Shown here piece by piece: positions 52,493 to 62,683 of a stretch of DNA of 64,000 nt (position 1 is the first letter of the stretch; every line of letters starts with the position of its first letter). The notes beneath the pieces are model-generated. The model did no database searches, was not told the origin of the DNA, and saw only the letters and a program-made list of their open reading frames with translations. The stretch comes from Schumannella sp. 10F1B-5-1. Lineage in GTDB: Bacteria; Actinomycetota; Actinomycetes; Actinomycetales; Microbacteriaceae. Position numbers and translations under genes: made by a program. Location of the stretch: NCBI RefSeq assembly GCF_006517535.1, contig NZ_VHQH01000034.1, positions 186,001 through 250,000 on the forward strand, given 5' to 3'.

Positions 52493-54216
52493 GCGCGACA
52501 TCCCGGATCGCACCGCGCTCGCGCCTCGCGACCGCGCTCGCCGCCGCGCTCGCGGCGCTGGCGCTGCTCGCCGGCTGCGTCAGCATCCCGACCTCCGGCG
52601 GGGTCACGGCCCACGACCGCACCGCCGACAGCGGCGACGACGGCGGCTTCGCGTTCCTGCCGCGCGGGCCGCAGAAGGGCGACACGCAGGAGGAGATCCT
52701 GCGCGGCTTCCTGCGCGCCGGCCTCGGCCCCGACGACCGCTACGGCGTCGCCCGCAGCTTCCTCACGACCGACTTCTCGTCGTCGTGGAACCCGAACGCC
52801 TCGGTCACGATCTCCGACGGCAGCGACGACACGATCACGCGCGCCGGCGACGACCGGCTCACGCTCGAGACCACGGTCACCGCGCGAGTGGATGCGACGG
52901 GCCAGTACCAGCCGCTCGCCACCTCGGTCACCGATGCGCTCGGCTTCCGCTTCGTGAAGGAGAAGGGCGAGTGGCGCATCGCGGAGGCGCCCGACGGCAC
53001 GGTGCTCTCGCCCGGCAACTTCGCCACGATCTTCGAGGCCTACCCGCTCTACTTCTTCGACCCGAGCGGCGACTTCCTGGTGCCCGACCTGCGCTGGTTC
53101 CCGACGCTGCCGACCACCTCCGAGCGCATCGTGCGCACCCTGCTGCAGGGGCCGGCCAGCTGGCTCGGCTCGGGCGCCGTCATCAGCGCGTTCCCCAGCG
53201 GCACCCAGCTGGGCGGATCGCGGGTGATCGTCGGCGACGACGGCACCGCCCGCGTCGACGTCAGCGACGAGGTGCTGGGCGAGTCGACCGTGCAGAAGCG
53301 GCGGATGCTGCTGCAGCTGCTCGCCAGCCTGCGCAGCCTCGACAACGTGACGCAGGCCGAGATGACCGTGGGCGACATCGTCGTGGATGTCCCCGGCGGG
53401 CCTGCCACGGGCGTCGACTCCGACCCGCAGGTCGACAGCAGCCCGCTCGGCGTGCGCGACGGCGCCTTCGGCTACCTCACCTCGACCGGCGTGCGTGAGC
53501 TCGGGGCGCTCAGCGACCGCGTGGCCGCGCTCGCCCCGGTGGCCGTCGCGCTCGATCGCGACCAGACCTCGGCGGCCGTGCTGACCTCCGGCGGCGTCGC
53601 GCGCGCGGTCGCCTCGGCGACGCCGGGCATCGTCGACGGGCGCCGCGGGCTCGTCGCGCCCGGGATCGACCCGCTCGGCTTCATCTGGTCGGCGCCTTCG
53701 TCCGATCCCGGGGCGATCCTCGCGATCGACGTGAACGGGGTTCAGCATCCGGTGGCCCTGTCGACGCCGATGCCCGCCGGTGCGATCCTCGTCGACCTCG
53801 AGGTCGCCCGCGACGGAGCGCGGGTGCTGCTGTCGCTGTCGACGCCGACCGGGCCCATGGTGCTCGTCGAGGCGGTGCAGCGCGACGGCGACGGCGTGCC
53901 CGTGCGGCTCGGGGCCGCGGTCGAGCTGCCCATGCCGACCTCGGCCGGCGGCGTCGTGGATGCGGCGTGGATCGACGGCACGAGCGTGGCCGTCATGACC
54001 CAGCGCGGCGGCGGCGGCGTGCAGGTGCGTGCGGTGCAGATCGGCGGGCGCTCCACCGACCTCGGCGCCCCGGTCTCGGGCGTGCGGATCGTGGGTGGCA
54101 ACGGCGGCAGCGGAGGAGTGCGCGTGCTCTCGGCCGAGGGGCAGGTGCTGCAGCGCGGCGGTGCGGGGTGGCAGGCGACCGGGCTGACGGCCTCGGTGCT
54201 CGCGACCCAGCAGTAG
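52489..54216 (+). CDS. lpqB: Lipoprotein LpqB (MtrB modulator)
   Basis: Outer-face lipoprotein that modulates MtrB signalling. 575 residues. Signal peptide with lipobox LLAGC, the lipidated Cys being residue 30. A GerMN domain follows at about 180-310 (PSGTQLGGSRVIVGDDGTARVDV region) and a C-terminal beta-propeller-like LpqB domain with SPLGVRDGAFGYLTS and LGFIWSAPS. The GTG is coupled to mtrB (GTGA). The order mtrA-mtrB-lpqB-comF-hpf-secA is the actinobacterial standard. Confidence 0.93.
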   Translation: MSATSRIAPRSRLATALAAALAALALLAGCVSIPTSGGVTAHDRTADSGDDGGFAFLPRGPQKGDTQEEILRGFLRAGLGPDDRYGVARSFLTTDFSSSWNPNASVTISDGSDDTITRAGDDRLTLETTVTARVDATGQYQPLATSVTDALGFRFVKEKGEWRIAEAPDGTVLSPGNFATIFEAYPLYFFDPSGDFLVPDLRWFPTLPTTSERIVRTLLQGPASWLGSGAVISAFPSGTQLGGSRVIVGDDGTARVDVSDEVLGESTVQKRRMLLQLLASLRSLDNVTQAEMTVGDIVVDVPGGPATGVDSDPQVDSSPLGVRDGAFGYLTSTGVRELGALSDRVAALAPVAVALDRDQTSAAVLTSGGVARAVASATPGIVDGRRGLVAPGIDPLGFIWSAPSSDPGAILAIDVNGVQHPVALSTPMPAGAILVDLEVARDGARVLLSLSTPTGPMVLVEAVQRDGDGVPVRLGAAVELPMPTSAGGVVDAAWIDGTSVAVMTQRGGGGVQVRAVQIGGRSTDLGAPVSGVRIVGGNGGSGGVRVLSAEGQVLQRGGAGWQATGLTASVLATQQ

Positions 54217-54272
54217 GGGCGGGTCGGCGCTCTCGTCCCCGTTCCTCCTCCCCAGCGCGCCGGCCGGCGGGG

Positions 54273-54281
54273 TTGTCCACG
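54273..54281 (+). promoter_or_regulatory. DnaA-box-like site upstream of comF
   Basis: TTGTCCACG differs at one base from the actinobacterial DnaA box TTGTCCACA. It lies in the 116-bp lpqB-comF gap, 51 bp before the comF start. A single box is weak evidence. Confidence 0.3.
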
Positions 54282-54320
54282 GATCGGCGGATGCGCAGGG
54301 CGCGGCGTGCGCAGAGCATC

Positions 54321-54326
54321 CAGCCT
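54321..54326 (+). promoter_or_regulatory. Leaderless -10 box of comF
   Basis: CAGCCT, 6 nt before GTG 54333; one mismatch from the TAGCCT form used by birA, galE and pdtaS. Confidence 0.45.
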
Positions 54327-54332
54327 GGGTGC

Positions 54333-55115
54333 GTGACCGACCCCGACCCGCCGCCGTCGACCCCGCCGCCCTCGACGCCGCCGCGCCGGCGCGACGTCGT
54401 GCGCGCGGCGCTGCTCGACGCGCTCGCGGTCGTGCTGCCGGTCGACTGCGTCGGCTGCGGGGCGCCCGATCGCGCGCTTTGCGACTCCTGCCGCGCCGAG
54501 CTCGCCCCGCTGCCCGTGGAGCGGCGCATCCCCGTCGGCGACGACGGGCCCGGGATGCTCGTGGTCGCCGGTCTCGCGTACGGCGGCGTCGCGCGTCGAG
54601 CCCTCGTCGCGCTCAAGGAGCAGGAGCGCACCGAGCTGCTCGGCGCGCTCGCTCCGCCGCTCGCGGCGGCCGCGGTGCGCCTCGGCGAGCTGCTCGGGCC
54701 GGCCGCCGACCCGGGCGGCGACCTCGAGCTGTGCCGGGTGCCGACCTCGCGCGCCGCATTCCGCCGCCGGGGGCGCGAGCCGGTCGCGCAGCTCGCGGAT
54801 CGCGCCGGGCTGCGCACCCGCAGCCTGCTGCGGCTCGGCGGGGCGATCGCGCGTCAGAAGCGGCTCGGCGTGGAGGAGCGAGCCGAGAACCTGCGCGGTG
54901 CGATGAGCGCCCGGCGTCCGCTGCTCGGACGCCGCATCGTGCTCGTCGACGACGTCGTGACGACCGGCGCCACGCTCGCCGAGGCCGCGCGGGCGGTGCA
55001 GGCGGCCGGCGGCGAGGTGCTCGGCGCGATCGTCGTGGCGTCGACGCCCAAGCTGTTCCGCGGTGCGGGAGACGGCGCATCCACGGTCTCGGCGCGGGCT
55101 CCGGATGAACGCTGA
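54333..55115 (+). CDS. comF: ComF family phosphoribosyltransferase-like protein
   Basis: 260 residues. The N-terminal zinc-finger-like part has CVGCGAPDRALCDSCRAEL (four Cys); the PRTase domain carries the PRPP loop IVLVDDVVTTGATL. ComF proteins are required for DNA uptake in competent bacteria, but in actinobacteria the role is not established. REPVAQLADRAGL and RQKRLGVEERAENL are conserved. It matches Rv3242c between lpqB and hpf. Confidence 0.9.
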   Translation: MTDPDPPPSTPPPSTPPRRRDVVRAALLDALAVVLPVDCVGCGAPDRALCDSCRAELAPLPVERRIPVGDDGPGMLVVAGLAYGGVARRALVALKEQERTELLGALAPPLAAAAVRLGELLGPAADPGGDLELCRVPTSRAAFRRRGREPVAQLADRAGLRTRSLLRLGGAIARQKRLGVEERAENLRGAMSARRPLLGRRIVLVDDVVTTGATLAEAARAVQAAGGEVLGAIVVASTPKLFRGAGDGASTVSARAPDER

Positions 55116-55148
55116 CCGATCCCGGAGGAGATGCACCGAGAACGGGTG

Positions 55149-55177
55149 GTGACAACGGAGGTGGCCGGGACTAGCGT
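55149..55177 (+). promoter_or_regulatory. Sigma-A-type promoter of hpf
   Basis: GTGACA (55149-55154), 17-bp spacer, TAGCGT (55172-55177). It gives a leader of about 68 nt that contains an ACCGCC/GGCGGT stem-loop (55207-55226). Confidence 0.6.
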
Positions 55178-55251
55178 GGCCGCACAAGACACGGCGTGAA
55201 GGGATGACCGCCTGGAACCGGGCGGTAGCACGCCGGAACAGGAGGTCGCGC

Positions 55252-55911
55252 ATGGACATCACGATCACCGGCCGGGGGGTCGGCATTCCGGAGCGTTTCG
55301 AGGATTACGCCACCGAGAAGGCCGACAAGGTCGCGAAGCTCGCCGAGAAGGCACTCGCCCTCGAGATCAAGGTCTGTCGCCATCACGAGAAGGCCGGCGG
55401 AACGAGCGGCGACGATCGCGTCGAGCTCACCCTGATCGGGCCCGGGCCCATCGTGCGCGCCGAGGCCGGTGCCGGCGACAAGTACGCCGCCTTCGATCTG
55501 GCGCTCGACAAGATGGTCGAGCGCATCCGCCAGGCCAAGGACCGCAAGAAGGTGCACCGCGGTCAGCACCGCCCCACCTCGCTGCGCGAGGCCAGCGCCG
55601 ACGGATTCCGCACCGCCGGCCTCGAGGCCGCGTCGGCCGAGGCGATCGAGCGGGTCTCGACCGGCTCGATCCCCGTGCAGGCGGAGGAGGAGCAGGACTG
55701 GAGCCCCGTCGTCATCCGGCAGAAGGTGTTCCCCGCGTCGCGGATGACGCAGGAGGACGCGGTCGACCACATGGAGCTGGTCGGTCACGACTTCTTCCTC
55801 TTCATCGACGCGCGCACCGATCGCCCGAGCGTGGTCTACCGGCGCAAGGGCTGGGACTACGGCGTGATCGGGCTCGAGGAGTCGGCCGACGCGCTGGTCG
55901 GCGCTCGCTGA
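55252..55911 (+). CDS. hpf: Ribosome hibernation promoting factor, long form
   Basis: Binds the 30S decoding region and dimerises ribosomes to 100S particles in stationary phase. 219 residues, the long actinobacterial/firmicute form. N-terminal S30AE domain (1-105, opening MDITITGRGVGIPERFEDY) and C-terminal dimerisation domain (about 160-215) with IRQKVFPASRMTQEDAVDHM and FFLFIDARTD. ATG 55252 has AGGAGG at 6 nt; an in-frame ATG at 55204 lacks this. A strong hairpin follows. Confidence 0.94.
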   Translation: MDITITGRGVGIPERFEDYATEKADKVAKLAEKALALEIKVCRHHEKAGGTSGDDRVELTLIGPGPIVRAEAGAGDKYAAFDLALDKMVERIRQAKDRKKVHRGQHRPTSLREASADGFRTAGLEAASAEAIERVSTGSIPVQAEEEQDWSPVVIRQKVFPASRMTQEDAVDHMELVGHDFFLFIDARTDRPSVVYRRKGWDYGVIGLEESADALVGAR

Positions 55912-55941
55912 CGGCGGCGCTCGCCGAAGATCGTGCAACCT

Positions 55942-55974
55942 CGTGGGGCGGCGGCCGGTGGTCGTCGCCCCACG
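55942..55974 (+). terminator. Terminator-like hairpin after hpf
   Basis: CGTGGGGCG and CGCCCCACG form a perfect 9-bp stem (55942-55950 with 55966-55974) around a GC-rich 15-nt loop that can pair further. It starts 30 bp after the hpf stop. Confidence 0.6.
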
Positions 55975-56046
55975 GCGTGCTCGGCCGAGGAGCCGCGGCC
56001 CCGCAGTGGGGTCAGACAAGCCCAGGATGCACGCCCGGCGGATTGG

Positions 56047-56052
56047 TAGAGT
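56047..56052 (+). promoter_or_regulatory. Possible -10 box of secA
   Basis: TAGAGT about 55 nt before GTG 56108. The leader then contains GCGGC (56066-56070), which can pair with either of two downstream GCCGC copies (56074-56078 or 56081-56085). No clear -35. Confidence 0.4.
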
Positions 56053-56107
56053 AACGCGCTGGTAACAGCGGCGATGCCGCGTGCCGCTCAACGGAAACGG
56101 AGTCGCT

Positions 56108-58936
<2,829 letters not shown>

Positions 58937-58946
58937 CGGCGTCTCC

Positions 58947-58970
58947 GGATGCCGGGCTCCACCGGCATCC
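58947..58970. terminator. Bidirectional hairpin between secA and the Rv3235-like gene
   Basis: GGATGCCGG and CCGGCATCC pair perfectly (9 bp, 6-nt loop), 10 bp after the secA stop and 14 bp from the convergent gene end. The arms are built from the GGATGC hexamer that is common in this window. Confidence 0.6.
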
Positions 58971-58984
58971 AGAGATCGAGCGGC

Positions 58985-59437
58985 TCAGAGCACGTGGATC
59001 GCGGTCGCGCGCCAGCGGCGGTCGAGCCCCTCGAGCCGGAACGCGACGGCGCGGGCGCGCCCGCGGCCCAGCACGACGACGGTCGCCTCGACGACGCCGT
59101 CGGCGGGGTGGCAGATCACGACCGAGCCGATCGTGACCGCCGGCCGGGTCGCCTTCGCCCCGCGCATCTGGCGCGCGCGGGTGCTGAGCACGACCCGCTT
59201 GAGCAGGTGCTTGTAGACGCGATCGTCGACCCAGCGGGCGATCTGCTCCAGCTCGCGGGCTCCGGCGAGGATCTCGATCACGCTGCGGGTCAGGTTCTCG
59301 AGCAGCGGCCGCGGATCGGGCAGCTCGTCGGTGGTGGAGTGCTGGTGGCCGAACCACTCGTCGGCGTCGAAGCGCCCGCGCGGCGCCCGGGCGGCGGTGC
59401 CGTCGACGAGAGCGAGGGCGGGGCGGGCGTCGGACAT
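58985..59437 (-). CDS. Rv3235 family (DUF6459) protein
   Basis: 150-residue actinobacterial protein of unknown function that is usually encoded beside secA. An N-terminal Ala/Arg-rich part is followed by LLENLTRSVIEILAGARELEQIARWVDDRVYKHL (in two conserved blocks) and a beta-sheet end with AVAFRLEGLDRRWRATAIHVL, resembling a small SecB/NTF2-like fold. ATG 59437 is used. An ACCCCCG/CGGGGGT dyad (59471-59486) lies 34 bp upstream and may be its operator. Confidence 0.8.
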   Translation of the reverse strand: MSDARPALALVDGTAARAPRGRFDADEWFGHQHSTTDELPDPRPLLENLTRSVIEILAGARELEQIARWVDDRVYKHLLKRVVLSTRARQMRGAKATRPAVTIGSVVICHPADGVVEATVVVLGRGRARAVAFRLEGLDRRWRATAIHVL

Positions 59438-59470
59438 ACGGAGAACCTGACTTCCGGGGGCACGGGGTCT

Positions 59471-59486
59471 ACCCCCGTTCGGGGGT
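59471..59486. promoter_or_regulatory. Perfect 7-bp dyad upstream of the Rv3235-like gene
   Basis: ACCCCCG, TT, CGGGGGT. It lies in the divergent region between the Rv3235-like gene and the 197-residue gene. It may be an operator or a small hairpin. Confidence 0.4.
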
Positions 59487-59539
59487 GACCTTCACTCAAC
59501 CATGCGGCGCGCATCCGCGTCCAGAGGATTCGTCGGATT

Positions 59540-59574
59540 GTGGAGAACTGCGTCGCGCATCCGCTGTGGAGAAC
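59540..59574 (-). promoter_or_regulatory. Two TGTGGAGAA repeats (DnaA-box-like)
   Basis: TGTGGAGAACT occurs at 59540-59550 and 59566-59576, 26 bp apart. The reverse, TTCTCCACA, is one base from the DnaA box. The second copy lies 47 nt before ATG 59613, almost the same distance as the TGTGGATAA before the SAF gene. Confidence 0.45.
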
Positions 59575-59600
59575 TCGCGCGCCGCCGTCTCGAGCGCCGC

Positions 59601-59606
59601 TACCGT
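59601..59606 (+). promoter_or_regulatory. Leaderless -10 box of the 197-residue gene
   Basis: TACCGT, 6 nt before ATG 59613. Confidence 0.58.
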
Positions 59607-59612
59607 GCCCGC

Positions 59613-60206
59613 ATGCGCTGGGACCGCCTGTTCGACGACCTCGAGAGTCAGCTCGAGCAGGAGCTCGACGCCGAGCGCTCCGACCTCATCGCCGAGGAGG
59701 AGCGGCTGCGCCTCGGCCGCCTCGCGCTGCGCGATCGCCTGACCGAGATGGTGCGCGCCGATGCGGGCGCCGAGCTCGACCTGCTGCTGCGCGATGGGAC
59801 GCGCGTCGTGCTCGCGGTCGGCTCGACCGGGCGCGACTGGATCGCCGGCGAGCTGCGTGACGACACGCGCGTGCGCGCGTCGTGCATCCTGCCGCTCGCC
59901 GCCGTCGGCGCCGTCGTGCCCCGCGGCGACCAGCTCGCCGTGAGCCTCGGCGCGCCCCCGCTCGGCGACCCGCAGCCCTCGCTCTCGGCGCGACTCGGCC
60001 TCGGCTACGTGCTGCGCGAGCTGAGCCGCCGGCGCTCGCCGGTCGACCTCGTCACCGGGTGGGGCCGGATGCACGGCACGATCGACCGCGTCGGCCGCGA
60101 CCACCTCGACCTCGCCGAGCACGACCCGGGCGCGCATCGGCGGCTCGGCGCCGTGCGGCGCACCCTGCTGCTGCCGTTCGGCGAGCTGCTGCTCGTGCGC
60201 TTCTGA
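59613..60206 (+). CDS. Conserved hypothetical protein, 197 residues
   Basis: No family recognised with confidence. An N-terminal acidic coiled-coil-like helix (about 1-50, MRWDRLFDDLESQLEQELDAE region) is followed by a beta-rich domain of about 140 residues (LLLRDGTRVVLAVGSTGRDW, split as LLLRDGTR and VVLAVG; later GRMHGTIDRVGRDHLDLAEHD). The repeated short strands resemble a small-barrel or PRC-like fold. Leaderless start at ATG 59613. It converges on the HTH gene; its promoter shares the TGTGGA(G/T)AA element with the SAF gene, so joint regulation is possible. Confidence 0.65.
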   Translation: MRWDRLFDDLESQLEQELDAERSDLIAEEERLRLGRLALRDRLTEMVRADAGAELDLLLRDGTRVVLAVGSTGRDWIAGELRDDTRVRASCILPLAAVGAVVPRGDQLAVSLGAPPLGDPQPSLSARLGLGYVLRELSRRRSPVDLVTGWGRMHGTIDRVGRDHLDLAEHDPGAHRRLGAVRRTLLLPFGELLLVRF

Positions 60207-60262
60207 GGGCGGCACTGCCGCCGGGGGAGTGCTCCGGGCGTCGCCGTCGAGTCCGGACCGGC

Positions 60263-60550
60263 TCAGCGTCGCCCGTCGCGATCGAAGAGGTCGGCCACGT
60301 CGGCGACGTCTCCGAGGTCCGACTGGTTCCAGCGGCTGAGCCGGCGGCTCTCCTCGTACTTGGCGGAGATGTACGACTCGAGCACGTCGCGCTCGACGCG
60401 CCACTGGCCGCGCCCGCCGACCTTGATCGCGGGCAGCTCGCCCGAGCGCACGAGCGCGTAGGCCTGCCCGAGCGAGATGTTCAGCACCTCGGCCGTGTCG
60501 GCGAGGGTCAGGAAGCGCCCCACGCTGGCAGACGAGTCGGCACCGGTCAT
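60263..60550 (-). CDS. Helix-turn-helix (MerR/excisionase-type) DNA-binding protein
   Basis: 95 residues. The winged HTH FLTLADTAEVLNISLGQAYALVRSGELPAIKVGGRGQWRV (read in two blocks) is the excisionase/BldC type used by small actinobacterial regulators. The C-terminus ESYISAKYEESRRLSRW is helical. A CATACT box 7 nt before ATG 60550 suggests leaderless expression. No integrase or phage gene is near, so it is more likely a housekeeping regulator than an excisionase. It is divergent from the SAF/ParA-like operon over 99 bp. Confidence 0.85.
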   Translation of the reverse strand: MTGADSSASVGRFLTLADTAEVLNISLGQAYALVRSGELPAIKVGGRGQWRVERDVLESYISAKYEESRRLSRWNQSDLGDVADVADLFDRDGRR

Positions 60551-60557
60551 GGCATCG

Positions 60558-60563
60558 AGTATG
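60558..60563 (-). promoter_or_regulatory. Possible leaderless -10 box of the HTH gene
   Basis: CATACT on the minus strand, 7 nt before ATG 60550. Confidence 0.38.
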
Positions 60564-60601
60564 CGGCCGCCACGTGGGGGAGCGGCGGTCGATCGGGCGC
60601 C

Positions 60602-60610
60602 TGTGGATAA
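60602..60610 (-). promoter_or_regulatory. Perfect DnaA-box sequence upstream of the SAF gene
   Basis: TGTGGATAA (reverse TTATCCACA) is the exact consensus DnaA box. It lies 48 nt before GTG 60650, within the divergent HTH/SAF promoter region, and aligns with TGTGGAGAA upstream of ATG 59613. Confidence 0.45.
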
Positions 60611-60637
60611 GTCGGCGCGACCTCGGCGCGGCCGGGG

Positions 60638-60643
60638 CACGAT
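60638..60643 (+). promoter_or_regulatory. Possible leaderless -10 box of the SAF gene
   Basis: CACGAT, 6 nt before GTG 60650. It decides for this start over the GTG at 60644, which would abut the box. Confidence 0.42.
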
Positions 60644-60649
60644 GTGCGG

Positions 60650-61282
60650 GTGACTTCCGCTCCTCCTCGCCGTCGACGTCCGATCGATCCGCGCCTGCTC
60701 ATCGGGCTGGCGCTCGTGCTGCTCTCGGTCGCGGGCGTCGTCGGCATCGTGGCGGTGACCGACCGCACGGCGAAGGTCTACGCGGCGGGCGGCACGCTGA
60801 CCGCCGGCGAGCGCGTCACCGCCGACGACCTCGTGCTGCGCAGCGTCGCCCTCGACGGCGCCGACAAGCACTACCTGCGTGACGGGCAGATCCCGAAGGG
60901 CGGGCTCGTCGTCACCCGCACGATCACCGGCGGCGAGCTGATCCCGTCGGCGGCGGTCGCCCGCGACGCCGAGGTCGAGTCGGCACGGCTCGTGCTGCAG
61001 GTCGACGGCAGCGTCGGCTCGGCCGTCACGGCCGGCGCCGACGTGGATGTGTGGGGTGCCGCCACCGAGGATCGCGCCGACCCCGACGGGGAGGTCGCGC
61101 CGCCCGCGGTGCTCGCGGCCGGGGCGACCGTCGTGCAGGTGCTCGACGACAAGGGCCTCGTCGCCGGCTCGTCGAACGTCGCCGTCGAGGTGCTCGTGCC
61201 GCGCGAGCGCGTCGCCCGCCTGCTCCAGGCGGTCGCCGACGGTCAGCGACTCACGCTGGTCGGGCGCGGAGGTCGCGCATGA
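60650..61282 (+). CDS. SAF domain protein (CpaB/RcpC-like)
   Basis: 210 residues. Basic cytoplasmic N-terminus (PPRRRRPIDP), one span at about 18-38, then an external SAF domain (about 43-105, AGGTLTAGERVTADDLVLR) and a second domain that resembles the RcpC/CpaB C-terminal part (VDGSVGSAVTAGADVDVWG). CpaB proteins belong to Flp/Tad pilus assembly, but no tadA, tadB, flp or prepilin peptidase gene is in the window. It overlaps the ParA-like gene by ATGA, so the two are coupled. Confidence 0.8.
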   Translation: MTSAPPRRRRPIDPRLLIGLALVLLSVAGVVGIVAVTDRTAKVYAAGGTLTAGERVTADDLVLRSVALDGADKHYLRDGQIPKGGLVVTRTITGGELIPSAAVARDAEVESARLVLQVDGSVGSAVTAGADVDVWGAATEDRADPDGEVAPPAVLAAGATVVQVLDDKGLVAGSSNVAVEVLVPRERVARLLQAVADGQRLTLVGRGGRA

Positions 61283-62679
61283 CCGACGTCGGTCTCGGGC
61301 TGCCCTTCGACGATGAGCAGCGGCTGGCCGACGCGGCCACCCGGCACGGGCACCGCGTCGTGCTGCGGTGCTCGGGTGCCGACGAGCTCGCGACCCGGGT
61401 CGCCGCCGCCGCGCCCGAGCTCGTGATCGTGGCGGCCGAGCCGCAGTACCTGACCGCGCGGCTGGTCGAGGTCTGCGACCGTGCCGGCGTGCGGATGCTC
61501 GTGGTCACGATGCCGGGGCGCGAGCGCTGGGCGCGATCGCTCGGCATCGTCGAGACGGTCAGCGGCCCCGCGCGCTGGGAGCTGCTCGAGGACCCGGACC
61601 GGGTGCCGCCGCCGCTCGGCGCGGACGGTCGCCCGGTCGCCGGCGAGCCGCCGGCCGATACGATGCCGCGGCCGATCGTCGGCGCGGGCGGCTCCGTCGG
61701 CCCCATCGCCGCGGACGCCGGCGCGGCAGCCGACGCCGACGAGCCTGCGCTCCCGCCACGCGCTCCCGGCACCGTGATCGCGGTGTGGGGTCCTCACGGC
61801 TCACCCGGGCGCACGACGCTGGCCATCGCGATCGCCGCCGAGCTCGCCGCCTCCGGAGCGCTCGTCGCGCTCGCCGACGCCGACACGCACGCACCCGGCG
61901 TCGCTCCCGCGCTCGGACTGCTCGACGAGGCGCCCGGCTTCGCGGCCGCGTGCCGGCTCGCCGGCGCGGGATCGCTCGACCAGGAGGAGTTCGAGCGGCT
62001 CGCGCGGGTGCACGAGGCGCCGGGGTCGCGCATCCGGGTGCTGACCGGTCTGACCCGTGCGGGGCGCTGGCCCGAGATCACCGGTGACCGGGTGCGGGCG
62101 GTGCTCGCCGCCTCCCGCGACTGGGTCGACTACCTCGTGGTCGATGTCGCCGCCAGCCTCGAGCACGACGAGGAGCTCACGAGCGACGTGATGGTGCCCC
62201 GCCGCAACGCCGCGACCGACGCCGTGCTGCACGCGGCCGACCACGTGATCGAGGTGGGCCGCGCCGACCCGGTCGGCATCTCGCGCCTGCTGCATGCGCA
62301 CGCCGAGCTGCTGGAGCAGATCGCGCCCGCGCGCAGCACGGTCGTGCTGAATCGCCTGCGGTCGAGCGCGATCGGGCTGGATGCGGCGGGTCAGGTGCGT
62401 CAGACCCTCGCCCGCTTCGGCGGCATCGATCATCCCGTGCTGATCCCCGACGACGTGGCCGGCACGGACGCCGCCGTGCTGTCGGGCACGACGCTCGCGG
62501 CCGTGGCTCCGCGGTCGCCGGCGCTCGCCGCCCTGCGCGCCTTCGTCGCCGCCGAGCTGCTGCCGCCGTCGGCCGTGGTGCCCGCTCGCGGCCGCCGCCG
62601 GGGTCGCGACGGCGTCGTCGCGGGCGACGCCGCCGGCCGCCGGCGTGGACGGAGGGTCGGACGCCAACGGCTAGCCTGA
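61279..62679 (+). CDS. ParA/CpaE-like P-loop ATPase with degenerate Walker A
   Basis: 466 residues. An N-terminal receiver-like domain (1-110, with ELVIVAAEPQYLTARLVEV) as in CpaE, a Pro/Ala linker (about 115-165) and a MinD/ParA-type domain from about 165 with IAVWGPHGSPGRTTLAIAIA. The expected GKT/S Lys reads Arg, and the deviant Lys of the ParA signature is also absent (HGSPGRTT). YLVVDVAASLEHDEEL corresponds to Walker B. A basic C-terminus (RGRRRGRDG) ends it. It is the second gene of the SAF operon; ATP binding cannot be assumed. Confidence 0.8.
   Translation: MTDVGLGLPFDDEQRLADAATRHGHRVVLRCSGADELATRVAAAAPELVIVAAEPQYLTARLVEVCDRAGVRMLVVTMPGRERWARSLGIVETVSGPARWELLEDPDRVPPPLGADGRPVAGEPPADTMPRPIVGAGGSVGPIAADAGAAADADEPALPPRAPGTVIAVWGPHGSPGRTTLAIAIAAELAASGALVALADADTHAPGVAPALGLLDEAPGFAAACRLAGAGSLDQEEFERLARVHEAPGSRIRVLTGLTRAGRWPEITGDRVRAVLAASRDWVDYLVVDVAASLEHDEELTSDVMVPRRNAATDAVLHAADHVIEVGRADPVGISRLLHAHAELLEQIAPARSTVVLNRLRSSAIGLDAAGQVRQTLARFGGIDHPVLIPDDVAGTDAAVLSGTTLAAVAPRSPALAALRAFVAAELLPPSAVVPARGRRRGRDGVVAGDAAGRRRGRRVGRQRLA
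62672..62677 (+). promoter_or_regulatory. Leaderless -10 box of pdtaS
   Basis: TAGCCT, 6 nt before GTG 62684; it overlaps the stop codon of the ParA-like gene. Confidence 0.65.
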
Positions 62680-62683
62680 ACCG

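Noticed and set aside
60263-60550. Excisionase gene marking a prophage or integrative element
   Set aside because: No integrase, att-like repeats or phage genes; the HTH type is common in actinobacterial housekeeping regulators.
59540-60610. DnaA boxes as a replication origin
   Set aside because: Only three sites, no A+T-rich unwinding region and no dnaA/dnaN nearby. Promoter elements are more likely.
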